From positions 45,001-109,000 of the forward strand of contig NZ_JAIVEM010000122.1 in the NCBI RefSeq assembly GCF_020404765.1: 64,000 nucleotides of DNA. The letters run 5' to 3'. Each line of letters starts with the position of its first letter. The stretch's first letter is position 1. Under the pieces are notes generated by a model. It worked only from the letters and a program-made list of their open reading frames with translations, was not told the DNA's origin and ran no database searches. This stretch comes from Paenibacillus sp. BJ-4. GTDB taxonomy: Bacteria > Bacillota > Bacilli > Paenibacillales > Paenibacillaceae. Shown piece after piece: positions 1-7,688 of the stretch. A program made the position numbers and the translations under genes.

Positions 1-291
1 AATATCTCCGCCAACCTCCATACGCAATCCTTCAGAAATCGCCCGAACCGCATACTTCGTAGCGCAATATACAGCTGCCATTGGGGTTACGCTATACGCT
101 CCAATGGAGGCAATATTGATAAACTGACAAAATCCTTGCTTTTTCATGATAGGAAGCCCTGCCGCGATCCCATGCAAAACACCCCGTATATTTACATCAA
201 TCATGCGATCCCATTCCTCTACCTTCAGAGCTTCTAATTTTGAAAGAGGCATCACTCCCGCATTGTTCAAAATGACATCCACACGTCCAAG
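1..291 (-). pseudogene. SDR-family oxidoreductase, fragment (5' end deleted, 3' end outside window)
   Basis: The minus strand is open in one frame across all 97 codons and runs off the left edge. It shows short-chain dehydrogenase/reductase signatures: the NNAG motif after strand 4 (as GRVDVILNNAGVMPL), the N-x-x-G of helix 4 (VNIRGVLHG), the catalytic serine in FINIASIGAYS, and the Y-x-x-x-K active site in AVYCATKYAV. The Rossmann cofactor-binding N-terminus is missing: directly upstream of the leucine codon at 289-291 an in-frame TAG follows, and the sequence beyond belongs to an AraC-type gene on the other strand. The family normally has about 80 more residues before this point, so the gene is 5'-truncated and probably not expressed as an enzyme. 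Confidence 0.85.
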
Positions 292-503
292 CTATGAGCC
301 CATTGCAATTTCAAAAGCAATTACGCTTGCAAGAAGCCCGCCGCCTGTTGTTATCGGAATCAGCGGATGCGGCAGATGTCGGCTTTCAGGTAAGCTACGA
401 GAGTCCCTCGCAATTTAGCCGTGAATATGCCCGATTGTTCGGCCTGCCTCCCATTCGTGATATCAAGCGCTTGCGCATGGATCAGGGGCAGCAAACGATT
501 TGA
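291..503 (+). pseudogene. AraC-family regulator, C-terminal fragment
   Basis: About 70 residues match the second helix-turn-helix half of an AraC regulator: a short stretch MSPLQFQKQLRLQEARRLL followed by the conserved second helix region GFQVSYESPSQFSREYARLFG and the terminal P-x-x-D-I. The ligand-binding domain and first helices are absent. There is no ribosome binding site before the ATG at 294, and the sequence immediately upstream is the antisense of a truncated SDR gene. AraC regulators of this type are often divergent from an SDR gene. The simplest reading is that one deletion removed both 5' ends and the shared promoter. Confidence 0.8.
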
Positions 504-570
504 AAAATGAGTGAGCGAATCCTTGTCTAGCTAAAGATTTTTGGTGATAACAGAAGGTTAAAAATATAGT

Positions 571-602
571 AAAAAGCCGCTCCCTCTTATAGAGAAGCGG
601 CT
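571..602 (-). terminator. Rho-independent terminator
   Basis: Stem AGCCGCT/AGCGGCT (575-581 with 596-602) followed on the minus strand by a T run (complement of 571-575). It lies downstream of the lipoprotein gene ending at 653. Confidence 0.7.
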
Positions 603-652
603 GTTATGGGAATTGCCTATGGAATTGGGTAGCTTCAACTATGCGATAAGGA

Positions 653-1303
653 TTAGTACGGATCATCCAGCTTTACAAGTATAGCCCGAATGACCTCCTT
701 CTCCGCCTTGGTAAGCTGTTGTCCCGCCTGCCATTGTCGAATCTCTTTCTTAACTTCCTTTGGTTCTCTATAGCTGAGAGCATACCCAATGCTTCCTGTG
801 CCATGTATACAAGTGGATTTGTCCGTCTTTGCCAAAGCTCGGGTCATCGCAGTCTTATCCCTTGTAAATAAATCTCCCATGATGGCAGCATAGCTTTCGC
901 TTAAAGCTCCATCCAAGCCAGCAGAAGCCTGAATCAGGTTCGGAAAGCTTTCCGATGGAATAAAGGCTCGCTGCCTATACAGATATTCAATGACCTCCAA
1001 ACTTTGCTTTCCGCTAATCTTGTTAAACGTGTCCCACTGGATGCCTGCCAAATGATCTGTTATATAGCGAACTTTTTCTTCATCACTGAGGGATGAATCC
1101 TTGTAAAAGGACAGCATCCGTTCCTCCTGACTTTGCCGAATTGACTGTGTATGGGATGCATTTTGCATTGGCTTTCCGGTACTTGTTCCAGACGGAACCG
1201 TAGTGTCAGGATACTGTCCCACCGGTTTGGAACCACATCCTACAATTACGGACAGCAATAGTAAAGTACAAGCTACAGATACGAACATGCTACCTTTTGA
1301 CAC
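653..1303 (-). CDS. Predicted lipoprotein of unknown function
   Basis: 216 residues. The start is set at a GTG preceded by AGGAG nine bases upstream; an upstream in-frame TTG (1325-1327) lacks a site. The N-terminus has a hydrophobic segment ending in the lipobox IVGC (SVIVGC at about residues 15-20), so the mature protein should be lipid-anchored on the outer face of the membrane. Next comes a Ser/Thr/Pro-rich linker, then a helical domain with several charged segments and one internal Cys. I do not recognise the domain. The gene stands between a LacI-type regulator (same strand, upstream) and a terminator at 571-602, so it may be transcribed alone or from the regulator's promoter. Confidence 0.75.
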   Translation of the reverse strand: MSKGSMFVSVACTLLLLSVIVGCGSKPVGQYPDTTVPSGTSTGKPMQNASHTQSIRQSQEERMLSFYKDSSLSDEEKVRYITDHLAGIQWDTFNKISGKQSLEVIEYLYRQRAFIPSESFPNLIQASAGLDGALSESYAAIMGDLFTRDKTAMTRALAKTDKSTCIHGTGSIGYALSYREPKEVKKEIRQWQAGQQLTKAEKEVIRAILVKLDDPY

Positions 1304-1346
1304 AAGTTCACTCTCCTGTCCCAACAAACAATGGTATTACGAAGTG

Positions 1347-2393
1347 CTATACTTCTACTCCATCACGTCCCACCGGAGGCTTACGGATCACAGAGACGCT
1401 TGATTCCCTGACGATCAGGCGGGGCTCGAATTGCACACGCTCATAATCACCTGGTGTCTGCTCTTGAATCCGCTTGAGCAGCAGCTCCGTAGCCAATCGT
1501 GCCACCTCTTCCCCCATAATGGAAACAGAGCTGATTTGTGGCGTCGTTACTGTTGCCCACAAATTGTTATCAATGCCGACTACAGCGACCTCATCCGGCA
1601 CTTTGACACCCAAATCCTTAAAACGATTGACAATTCCAATCGCCACCATATCGTTAACCGCATAGATAGCATCCGGCATAAGCTTCAAGCTATAAAAATA
1701 ATCGGCTGCACGCAGCCCTGTCTCAAAGGAAAAATCATCGCCAAAATACACGAGTGAAGGGTCCACATGCTGGAGAGACTGCTCATAAGCGAAGTATCTT
1801 TCCTCGATTTTGTCCTTTGCAGCACCTGCGTACGCGATTCTCGTTCTCCCGATTTTAAGCAAATGCTCCATCACAAGCCGTCCCTCTTGCCGGGCTAGAC
1901 TGACGATATCCGCTTTGACATTTTCGCCTAGCTTCTTGCCATAATTAATAATGGATACGGGAACGCTGGCCTTGTTGATCAGATCCACCAGCATTTTGGG
2001 GTATGCCAGCGGCATTATAATAAGCCCGTCCACATGCAGCTTCTTAACCTCCCGAACCGTTTCAAGCTCCATTCTGGCATTGCCGGCGGTATTAATCTGC
2101 ACGACACGGTAACCGTGCTGCTTCGCAGCCTGCTCCACGGACCAAGCGATCTCAGGAATGATCGCGTTACGAATATCCGGCACGGCCAGCGCGATTTGGC
2201 GTGTCTGACGTACCTTCAAACTCTGTGCGGAGGTATTGGGTGTAAACCCCATTTCTTCAATCACCTGCAAAATCAATGCTTTCGTCCTCGGGCTGATGCC
2301 CTCACTATCGTTAATAGCTCTGGAAACAGTCGCAATACCTACCCCTGCCCGCTTGGCTACATCCTCTATGGTTACTTTTTTTTGATCTGTCAC
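1347..2393 (-). CDS. LacI/GalR-family transcriptional repressor
   Basis: 348 residues. The start is a GTG eight bases after AAAGGA; an upstream TTG is too close to that site. The N-terminal helix-turn-helix is typical of LacI (VTIEDVAKRAGVGIATVSRA, residues about 6-25), followed by the hinge helix (NTSAQSLKVRQTRQIALAV) and a periplasmic-binding-like effector domain with the usual ending region (GIDNNLWATVTTPQISSV). It is divergently oriented from bdhA, with 342 bases between start codons. A 12-bp palindrome of LacI-operator type lies just downstream of the bdhA promoter, and a 13-bp palindrome overlaps this gene's own -10 box. Control of bdhA and of itself is therefore inferred. The effector is unknown. 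Confidence 0.9.
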   Translation of the reverse strand: MTDQKKVTIEDVAKRAGVGIATVSRAINDSEGISPRTKALILQVIEEMGFTPNTSAQSLKVRQTRQIALAVPDIRNAIIPEIAWSVEQAAKQHGYRVVQINTAGNARMELETVREVKKLHVDGLIIMPLAYPKMLVDLINKASVPVSIINYGKKLGENVKADIVSLARQEGRLVMEHLLKIGRTRIAYAGAAKDKIEERYFAYEQSLQHVDPSLVYFGDDFSFETGLRAADYFYSLKLMPDAIYAVNDMVAIGIVNRFKDLGVKVPDEVAVVGIDNNLWATVTTPQISSVSIMGEEVARLATELLLKRIQEQTPGDYERVQFEPRLIVRESSVSVIRKPPVGRDGVEV

Positions 2394-2453
2394 GCCCAAA
2401 ATCCTTTCAAGAACGGAATCGTTTTCTGACTATCCAAAATCAAGTCTCAATAT

Positions 2454-2466
2454 TGGTATTATACCA
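2454..2466. promoter_or_regulatory. Palindrome overlapping the -10 box of the lacI-type gene
   Basis: TGGTAT-T-ATACCA is a perfect 13-base inverted repeat. Read on the minus strand it contains a perfect TATAAT, about 60 bases upstream of the LacI-type gene start. Its position suits an autoregulatory operator; this is inferred only. Confidence 0.45.
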
Positions 2467-2629
2467 TAGAATAAGTATCTAAAAATGAAAGTCGTTTTGT
2501 TCGTATCACTACTTCATCTGAAAAATCTCCTTAAATCTCTTGTCTCAAGACCGATGAGCCAAATATAGCGCCACAGTCACAAGTGATTATATTCACAAAA
2601 AAATCAAGTGCTTTTTGTATGAATTTGGT

Positions 2630-2660
2630 TTGACAATGTGTAAAAATTGTGACATATTAT
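2630..2660 (+). promoter_or_regulatory. Probable SigA promoter of bdhA
   Basis: A perfect TTGACA (-35) at 2630-2635, then CATATT at 17-base spacing or TATTAT (2655-2660) at 19-base spacing as the -10 element. The operator palindrome at 2666-2677 would fall at about +1 to +12. Confidence 0.6.
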
Positions 2661-2665
2661 CTTTC

Positions 2666-2677
2666 GGAAACGTTTCC
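2666..2677. promoter_or_regulatory. LacI-type operator upstream of bdhA
   Basis: GGAAACGTTTCC is a perfect 12-base palindrome with the central CG typical of LacI/CcpA-family operators. It lies immediately downstream of the bdhA -10 element, where a bound repressor would block initiation. The divergent LacI-type protein is the obvious candidate ligand, and CcpA is an alternative. Confidence 0.6.
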
Positions 2678-2735
2678 TTTTTCATTCGCTTTTATAGCAG
2701 TACATGATTATATATTCGTCAAGGAGATGACAGAT

Positions 2736-3788
2736 ATGAAAGCATTGAGATGGCATGGAGTAAAAGACTTACGTTTGGAAAACATTGAGCAGCCCGCTGC
2801 TCTGGCAGGAAAAGTAAAAATCAAAGTAGAATGGTGTGGCATTTGTGGAAGTGATCTTCATGAATATGTAGCAGGACCGATCTTCATTCCCCAAGACGCC
2901 CAACATCCATTGACTGGAGAAAAAGCGCCAATCGTGATGGGACATGAATTCTCTGGACAAGTGGTCGAAATCGGTGAAGGTGTAACCAAGATTCAGGTTG
3001 GCGACCGTGTGGTTGTAGAACCGGTTTTTGCATGTGGGGAATGTGATGCATGTAAACAAGGCAAATATAATCTTTGCGATAAAATGGGCTTCCTCGGTCT
3101 GGCAGGCGGCGGCGGTGGATTTTCTGAATATGTCGCAGCTGACGAGCACATGGTTCACAAAATTCCGGAAAGCGTATCTTTCGAGCAGGGCGCTTTGGTA
3201 GAACCTTCAGCCGTTGCTTTGTATGCTGTTCGTCAAAGCCAGCTGAAAGTCGGCGACAAGGCCGTCGTATTTGGCGCCGGTCCTATCGGATTGCTGGTTA
3301 TTGAAGCATTGAAAGCTTCAGGTGCATCTGAGATTTATGCAGTAGAGCTTTCCGAGGAACGTAAGGCTAAAGCTGAAGAGCTGGGGGCTATCGTGCTTGA
3401 TCCTAAAACTTATGATGTTGTGCAAGAGCTGCACAAACGGACTAACGGCGGCGTAGATGTAGCCTATGAAGTCACTGGAGTGCCTCCTGTGCTGACTCAA
3501 GCGATCGAATCTACTAAAATCAGCGGACAAATCATGATCGTCAGCATTTTTGAAAAAGAAGCTCCGATTAAACCAAACAATATCGTCATGAAGGAACGCA
3601 ATCTGACCGGCATTATCGGCTACCGTGATGTATTCCCGGCTGTTATCAGCCTGATGGAAAAAGGTTATTTTCCTGCAGACAAGCTGGTTACCAAACGTAT
3701 TAAGCTCGAAGAAGTGATTGAGCAAGGCTTTGAAGGTCTCCTGAAAGAAAAAAATCAGGTTAAAATCCTGGTATCTCCGCAATCCTAA
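2736..3788 (+). CDS. bdhA: (R,R)-2,3-butanediol dehydrogenase (zinc-dependent MDR family)
   Basis: 350 residues, the usual length. The start is the ATG preceded by AAGGAGATGA; the frame stays open further upstream but without a site. It reversibly reduces acetoin to 2,3-butanediol with NAD(H) in the cytoplasm. Visible motifs are the catalytic zinc ligand region CGICGSDLHE, the GHE motif (MGHEFSGQV), the structural-zinc cysteines (CGECDACKQGKYNLC), and the Rossmann glycine motif GAGPIGLL followed by an acidic residue (VELSE) that favours NAD. It is monocistronic, with its own promoter, LacI-type operator and strong terminator. Divergent neighbour: a LacI-family regulator. The product assignment is by strong resemblance to the P. 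polymyxa/B. subtilis enzyme. Confidence 0.93.
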   Translation: MKALRWHGVKDLRLENIEQPAALAGKVKIKVEWCGICGSDLHEYVAGPIFIPQDAQHPLTGEKAPIVMGHEFSGQVVEIGEGVTKIQVGDRVVVEPVFACGECDACKQGKYNLCDKMGFLGLAGGGGGFSEYVAADEHMVHKIPESVSFEQGALVEPSAVALYAVRQSQLKVGDKAVVFGAGPIGLLVIEALKASGASEIYAVELSEERKAKAEELGAIVLDPKTYDVVQELHKRTNGGVDVAYEVTGVPPVLTQAIESTKISGQIMIVSIFEKEAPIKPNNIVMKERNLTGIIGYRDVFPAVISLMEKGYFPADKLVTKRIKLEEVIEQGFEGLLKEKNQVKILVSPQS

Positions 3789-3803
3789 TATAGAAGCAAA
3801 TTC

Positions 3804-3836
3804 AGATGTCTGCCCCTATGCAGACATCTTTTTTAT
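3804..3836 (+). terminator. Terminator of bdhA
   Basis: Stem AGATGTCTGC/GCAGACATCT (10 bp, 6-base loop) followed by TTTTTT, 16 bases after the bdhA stop codon. Confidence 0.9.
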
Positions 3837-3837
3837 C

Positions 3838-3893
3838 AAAAAGCGCTCCCTTCCTGCGGCATGCGACCGTCAAGATGAGAAGCGCTTTTTTTG
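3838..3893. terminator. Bidirectional terminator between convergent genes
   Basis: Stem AAAAAGCGCT/AGCGCTTTTT (3838-3847 with 3881-3890) with T runs on both strands. It lies between bdhA and the convergent siderophore-binding lipoprotein gene. Confidence 0.7.
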
Positions 3894-3906
3894 ATTACAC
3901 TCCAAT

Positions 3907-4893
3907 TTATTGATTTACATTTTTCAGAACATCATCAATCATTTGGCTGTTTGCGATTGTACCTGTGTACAACCAGCTGGAATCCTTGCCAAAATCGTAT
4001 ACGTGGCCTTCTTTAACAGCCGGAATTCCTGCCCAGACTGGATCTTTAATAATATCATTTTTGCTCACATTTTTGCTGTTCACGATAAAGATATAATCCG
4101 CGTCCAGCTCAGCCAGTTTTTCCAGGGATAAGTTGCTCCAGTTCGCCTTGGCCGTTTTGGAAATCTCCTGTACGACCTGTGGAATCTTGAATCCCAAGTC
4201 CTTATACAATACATCACCGCTGGATAGATTCTGGTTCACCACATATACGTTTTTATCCGTTACCCACAATGCCGCAGCCGTTTTTTGTCCCACCGTCTGA
4301 CTCAGCTTGGCTTTTGCTTCTGCTGCTTTTTTGTCGTAGTTGCTCAATACCTGCTTCGCTTCACTGCTCTTATTCAGCACCTCACCCATGGTCAGCAGCT
4401 CTTGACGCCAATCATTATTCATATTACTGCCTACAACATAGGTCGGAGCAATTTTGGAGTATTGATTATATTTGTCGCCTTCCACCATGCTCGCACTGTC
4501 CATAATGATCAAGTCAGGCTTGAAGCTCAAAACCGCCTCAAACGGAAGATCTGAAGCGATGGCAGGAACATCCTTCAATTCTTTTTGCAGGTATCCTTGG
4601 ACCGAGTTTTTACCTACCGACCATTGAGCTACGGGTTTAACACCCAGTGCAACCAGATGATCCTCCAGATACGAAGCAATCACACGTTGAGGCTGAGCCG
4701 GAACCTTCACCTCATGCCCAAGTGCATCTTTCAGCACCCTTTCTTGTGCTGTCTGCTCCGCTGCTGTATTGTTGGTCCCTTGGCTAGTACCTTCCGTTGC
4801 CGCAGGACTGGATGTACCTGAGCAGGCGCTGAGCAGTAGGGTAAAACTAAGCAATAAAATAAATGCCATGGAATGCCTTGCGTTTCTATTCAT
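3907..4893 (-). CDS. Iron-siderophore ABC transporter substrate-binding lipoprotein (in frame with upstream AraC regulator)
   Basis: Reading from the ATG at 4891-4893 gives 328 residues with a complete lipoprotein signal: basic N-terminus MNRNARHS, hydrophobic core, lipobox LLSAC followed by SG and a Ser/Thr/Ala-rich linker. The mature part is a FecB/FepB-type class III binding protein: HEVKVPAQPQRVIASY near the start, FKPDLIIMDS in the middle, and DADYIFIVNS late. It should deliver ferric siderophores to a permease that is not in this window. An AAGGG site lies nine bases before the ATG, and a Fur box (4919-4933) lies 26 bases upstream. These signals say it is an independent gene, yet the AraC frame upstream continues into it without a stop. 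Confidence 0.85.
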   Translation of the reverse strand: MNRNARHSMAFILLLSFTLLLSACSGTSSPAATEGTSQGTNNTAAEQTAQERVLKDALGHEVKVPAQPQRVIASYLEDHLVALGVKPVAQWSVGKNSVQGYLQKELKDVPAIASDLPFEAVLSFKPDLIIMDSASMVEGDKYNQYSKIAPTYVVGSNMNNDWRQELLTMGEVLNKSSEAKQVLSNYDKKAAEAKAKLSQTVGQKTAAALWVTDKNVYVVNQNLSSGDVLYKDLGFKIPQVVQEISKTAKANWSNLSLEKLAELDADYIFIVNSKNVSKNDIIKDPVWAGIPAVKEGHVYDFGKDSSWLYTGTIANSQMIDDVLKNVNQ

Positions 4894-5901
4894 TCGTAAA
4901 ATCCCTTCATCATAGTTTTGATAATGATTATTATCCTCAGTAACAGTATGCAGGGCGCCACTTATCGAATCAATGGAACATTCGGACATGCTTAATGGAT
5001 TATCCAGACGTGTATTTCTCACAAAAGCAGATGAATATAAGCTGTCCCGATAATGAACCGGAGATACACCGATATATTTTTTGAATGCCCGACTAAAGAA
5101 ATAGACATCCGGGTACCCCACACTCACAGCAATATCCTGTAAAGTGGCATCCGTCTTCCGTAAAAGCTCCTTCGCCTTGTCCATCCGCAGCTGGATCAAG
5201 TACATAATCGGGCTACAATTCGTTTGTTTTTTAAATAATCGGGTCAGGTGTCTAGGACTGCATTCCAATAATCCGGCCAAACGTTCCAGCGTTATGGACT
5301 CCGCATAATGAACCTGCATAAATCGAATCGCCTGTGTCACGACATCCCGCGTAGAACTTCGAGCCTTCGGTTCCTGCAATTGCCGCATACATTCATATGC
5401 AAAATCATAGAACCGACCCTGAGCCTGAATCTTGGATAGTGCCTCTTGATCCTGCCATGCGTGCTCCAGTAGTTGCAGCTTTTGATATAGTATAACCGGA
5501 TAGGGAGGTATGAAACCATGAGCTATCGAAGGATGATCATACATCGTATGTCCCGATAGTGAAGTCGCTTTATATAATATAAGGATATATTCTATCCCGG
5601 ATTGCGAGGGCTTCATATTCAGTTCATAGCCTTTGCTGCCATGCACTACATATCCTGAATGTGATGTATCCTTCCAATCACCAGCCAAGCGCACGCTACC
5701 CTGCAGTACAAAAACAAAAGCATGCGCTGGAAGACGATACGGTCGAAACAGCTCTACCGATTCCAGTCGAATGTGCCGGACATCCATGACACGGATCGAC
5801 GAATGGAGCCATACGGACAGAAGCTTGTTCAGCCCATCAGCTTCATGTCCCTTGCTCATCCCGGTGTGAGAATCTGTCTGCTTTTGCCGATCCTGCTTCA
5901 C
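4894..5901 (-). CDS. AraC-family transcriptional regulator, reading through into the siderophore-binding lipoprotein
   Basis: Residues 1-336 of a 664-residue open frame whose stop lies at 3907. The GTG start has GGAGG nine bases upstream. An N-terminal cupin-like ligand domain is followed by a double helix-turn-helix (about residues 195-290: SITLERLAGLLECSPRHLTR and DIAVSVGYPDVYFFSRAFKK, then GVSPVHYR). Some 45 further residues of no recognisable fold lead straight into the lipoprotein signal. This linker DNA contains a Fur box and the lipoprotein's ribosome binding site. Bacillus Btr is a true AraC/binding-protein fusion without a signal peptide. Here the buried signal peptide argues for two neighbouring genes that lost a stop codon. 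Likely role: siderophore-responsive activator of the lipoprotein gene. Confidence 0.8.
4919..4933. promoter_or_regulatory. Fur box
   Basis: TGATAATGATTATTA matches the 7-1-7 Fur consensus TGATAATNATTATCA at 14 of 15 positions. It sits inside the long AraC-lipoprotein reading frame, 26 bases upstream of the lipoprotein ATG. Confidence 0.75.
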
Positions 5902-6038
5902 GTATCAAAGCCTCCGCTTCATAAATATCATACTTTTTTTCCAAACCAACCTCATTATATATCATCTTTTACTGTGTCTACCATGAGACAAATATTCCTG
6001 CGTGAAACAAGGCGAATATACCATTTCCATGGTACAAT

Positions 6039-6052
6039 TTGTATAAATACAA
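6039..6052. promoter_or_regulatory. Palindrome upstream of the TerD-vWA gene
   Basis: TTGTATAAATACAA is a perfect 14-base inverted repeat, 30 bases before the start codon. It may be an operator or part of an AT-rich promoter; no regulator is adjacent. Confidence 0.3.
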
Positions 6053-6081
6053 TATTTAAAATACATAGGAGGTTTGACAGC

Positions 6082-7389
6082 ATGAGCGGTTCCAACATGG
6101 TATTGAGTACAGGAGCTAATGCACCTTTCGGTAAAGAGGATACAGTGCGGGTCACCATTACATGGAGGCATGCACCAGCTGAACTGGATGTTAGCTGTTT
6201 TATGGTAGGAGCAGACGGAAAGGTTTCCTCAGATGATTATTTCATTTTTTACAATCAACCTGCTGACCCGCATGGACATGTACGGTTACAGCGTCCGAAC
6301 GACAAAACCACTGAGTTTACTATAGCACTCAAAGAACTGGAACGAACTGGAGTGGATAAGTGTGTGTTTGCCGCCACATTGGACGGTCCAGGTACTTTTG
6401 CCGATGTGGTCGGCTGCTCTCTTACTGCTCAAGGCAAGCAATCCCATATCACCTACAGTATCACCGAGGCTACTAGTGAGACATCGCTTGTACTGGCAGA
6501 GGTGTATCGCCATACGTCTGGTTTCAAGCTTCGCGCAGTTGGGCGTGGTTTCAACGGAGGACTGAAGCCGCTTGCCGAGGCTCATGGGGTTACCGTGGAG
6601 GAAGGGGAGCCGTCAGCAGCACCGCCGTATACTGTACAGTCCAATATATCTGATACTAGACCGAATACAGTGAATTCCAAAGCGGAGGAGGAGGCTTCCT
6701 TTCCCGGTAGCGGAAAAATTAATCTGCTTAAACAGAATGTACAAATTTCACTCAAAAAGAAGCAAATAGACCGTGAAAAAGCACGAGTAGCGGTTGTATT
6801 TGACGCTTCTGGCTCCATGTCGAAACTGTACTCTAAGGGAACCGTGCAAAAAGCCTTCGAACGTGTTCTGGCTGTAGCGGCCTGCATGGATGATGACGGT
6901 GAAATGGACGTATGGTTTTTTGCGAACAAAGCCAAACGCGCTCCAAGCGTCACAGAACGGGATTACGAGAATTACGTCAAACGAAATCTTCCCGAAATTG
7001 GATATGGAAATATAGGATTTGGTAACAATGAGCCTGAAGTGATGACGGATATCATTTTAAAATATACAAAAGAAGTACCGAATGAAACAATCCCAACCTA
7101 CATTATCTTTTTCAGTGACGGTGGCGTGTATGAAACGAAAAAAATATCAAAGTTACTGATCAAGTGCTCGGGAACTCCGATTTTCTGGCAATTTGTTGGT
7201 CTTGGTAATGCCGATTACGGAGTCCTTCAAAAGTTGGATGATCTGCGCGGTCGCGTAGTGGATAATGCAGATTTTTTTGCCTTGGATGACATCGACTCCG
7301 TGACAGACGCAGAATTGTACGACCGTCTGCTGAACGAGTTCCCAGGATGGCTCAAACAGGTACGAGCTAAGGGAATATTACGGAGCTAA
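6082..7389 (+). CDS. TerD-domain/von Willebrand A protein (TerF-like)
   Basis: 435 residues from the ATG preceded by TAGGAGGT; the open frame extends further upstream without a site. Residues 1 to about 175 form a TerD-type calcium-binding beta-sandwich (FGKEDTVRVTITWR, LDVSCFMVGADGKV, SDDYFIFYNQP). A linker leads to a vWA domain with an intact MIDAS motif DASGSMS (about residue 243) and FFSDGGV later. TerF proteins of tellurite/stress clusters share this two-domain layout. Usually several ter genes are clustered, but here the gene is alone between an AraC-type regulator and an amino acid permease. Cytoplasmic location is inferred from the lack of a signal peptide. A precise role cannot be given. 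Confidence 0.8.
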   Translation: MSGSNMVLSTGANAPFGKEDTVRVTITWRHAPAELDVSCFMVGADGKVSSDDYFIFYNQPADPHGHVRLQRPNDKTTEFTIALKELERTGVDKCVFAATLDGPGTFADVVGCSLTAQGKQSHITYSITEATSETSLVLAEVYRHTSGFKLRAVGRGFNGGLKPLAEAHGVTVEEGEPSAAPPYTVQSNISDTRPNTVNSKAEEEASFPGSGKINLLKQNVQISLKKKQIDREKARVAVVFDASGSMSKLYSKGTVQKAFERVLAVAACMDDDGEMDVWFFANKAKRAPSVTERDYENYVKRNLPEIGYGNIGFGNNEPEVMTDIILKYTKEVPNETIPTYIIFFSDGGVYETKKISKLLIKCSGTPIFWQFVGLGNADYGVLQKLDDLRGRVVDNADFFALDDIDSVTDAELYDRLLNEFPGWLKQVRAKGILRS

Positions 7390-7453
7390 TTCCTCGCCGC
7401 AATGCGAATACCGCGTCAGATTAACACATCTCCATGCCCCCCTGCATAATCAC

Positions 7454-7564
7454 TTAAATATCATCAAGTAGAGCAATAAGAGGCACAATGACCGCTGATA
7501 AAGCAATCCTCAGCGAAATCATTCCGCCTCTGTCTTTCTTCAGTTTGTCCTCTATCCATTTCAA
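7454..7564 (-). CDS. Possible small membrane peptide (36 residues)
   Basis: A short frame starting at TTG (7562-7564) encodes a charged amphipathic N-terminus followed by a hydrophobic segment (SLRIALSAVIVPLIALLDDI). GGGAG lies only one base before the TTG, so translation is doubtful. It occupies the otherwise empty 254-base gap between the TerD-vWA gene and the permease, on the opposite strand. I cannot assign it; it may be chance. Confidence 0.2.
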   Translation of the reverse strand: MKWIEDKLKKDRGGMISLRIALSAVIVPLIALLDDI

Positions 7565-7688
7565 TCTCCCTATCAGATCCTATTTCTTTCATTTCCTAAT
7601 TGGATATTTTCATGTAGTATAAGTCTAATTGAAGTAACCCTGTTTGGGCTATGCTGAAGCTATACACTTTATAAAGGAGGATTTCAGA

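Noticed and set aside
2649..2735. Upstream 29-codon extension of bdhA
   Set aside because: It runs over the promoter and operator; the ATG at 2736 has a strong ribosome binding site and gives the normal protein length.
5722..6081. Long N-terminal extension of the TerD-vWA frame
   Set aside because: It overlaps the AraC gene in antisense and has no site; the ATG at 6082 with TAGGAGGT fits the TerD domain start.
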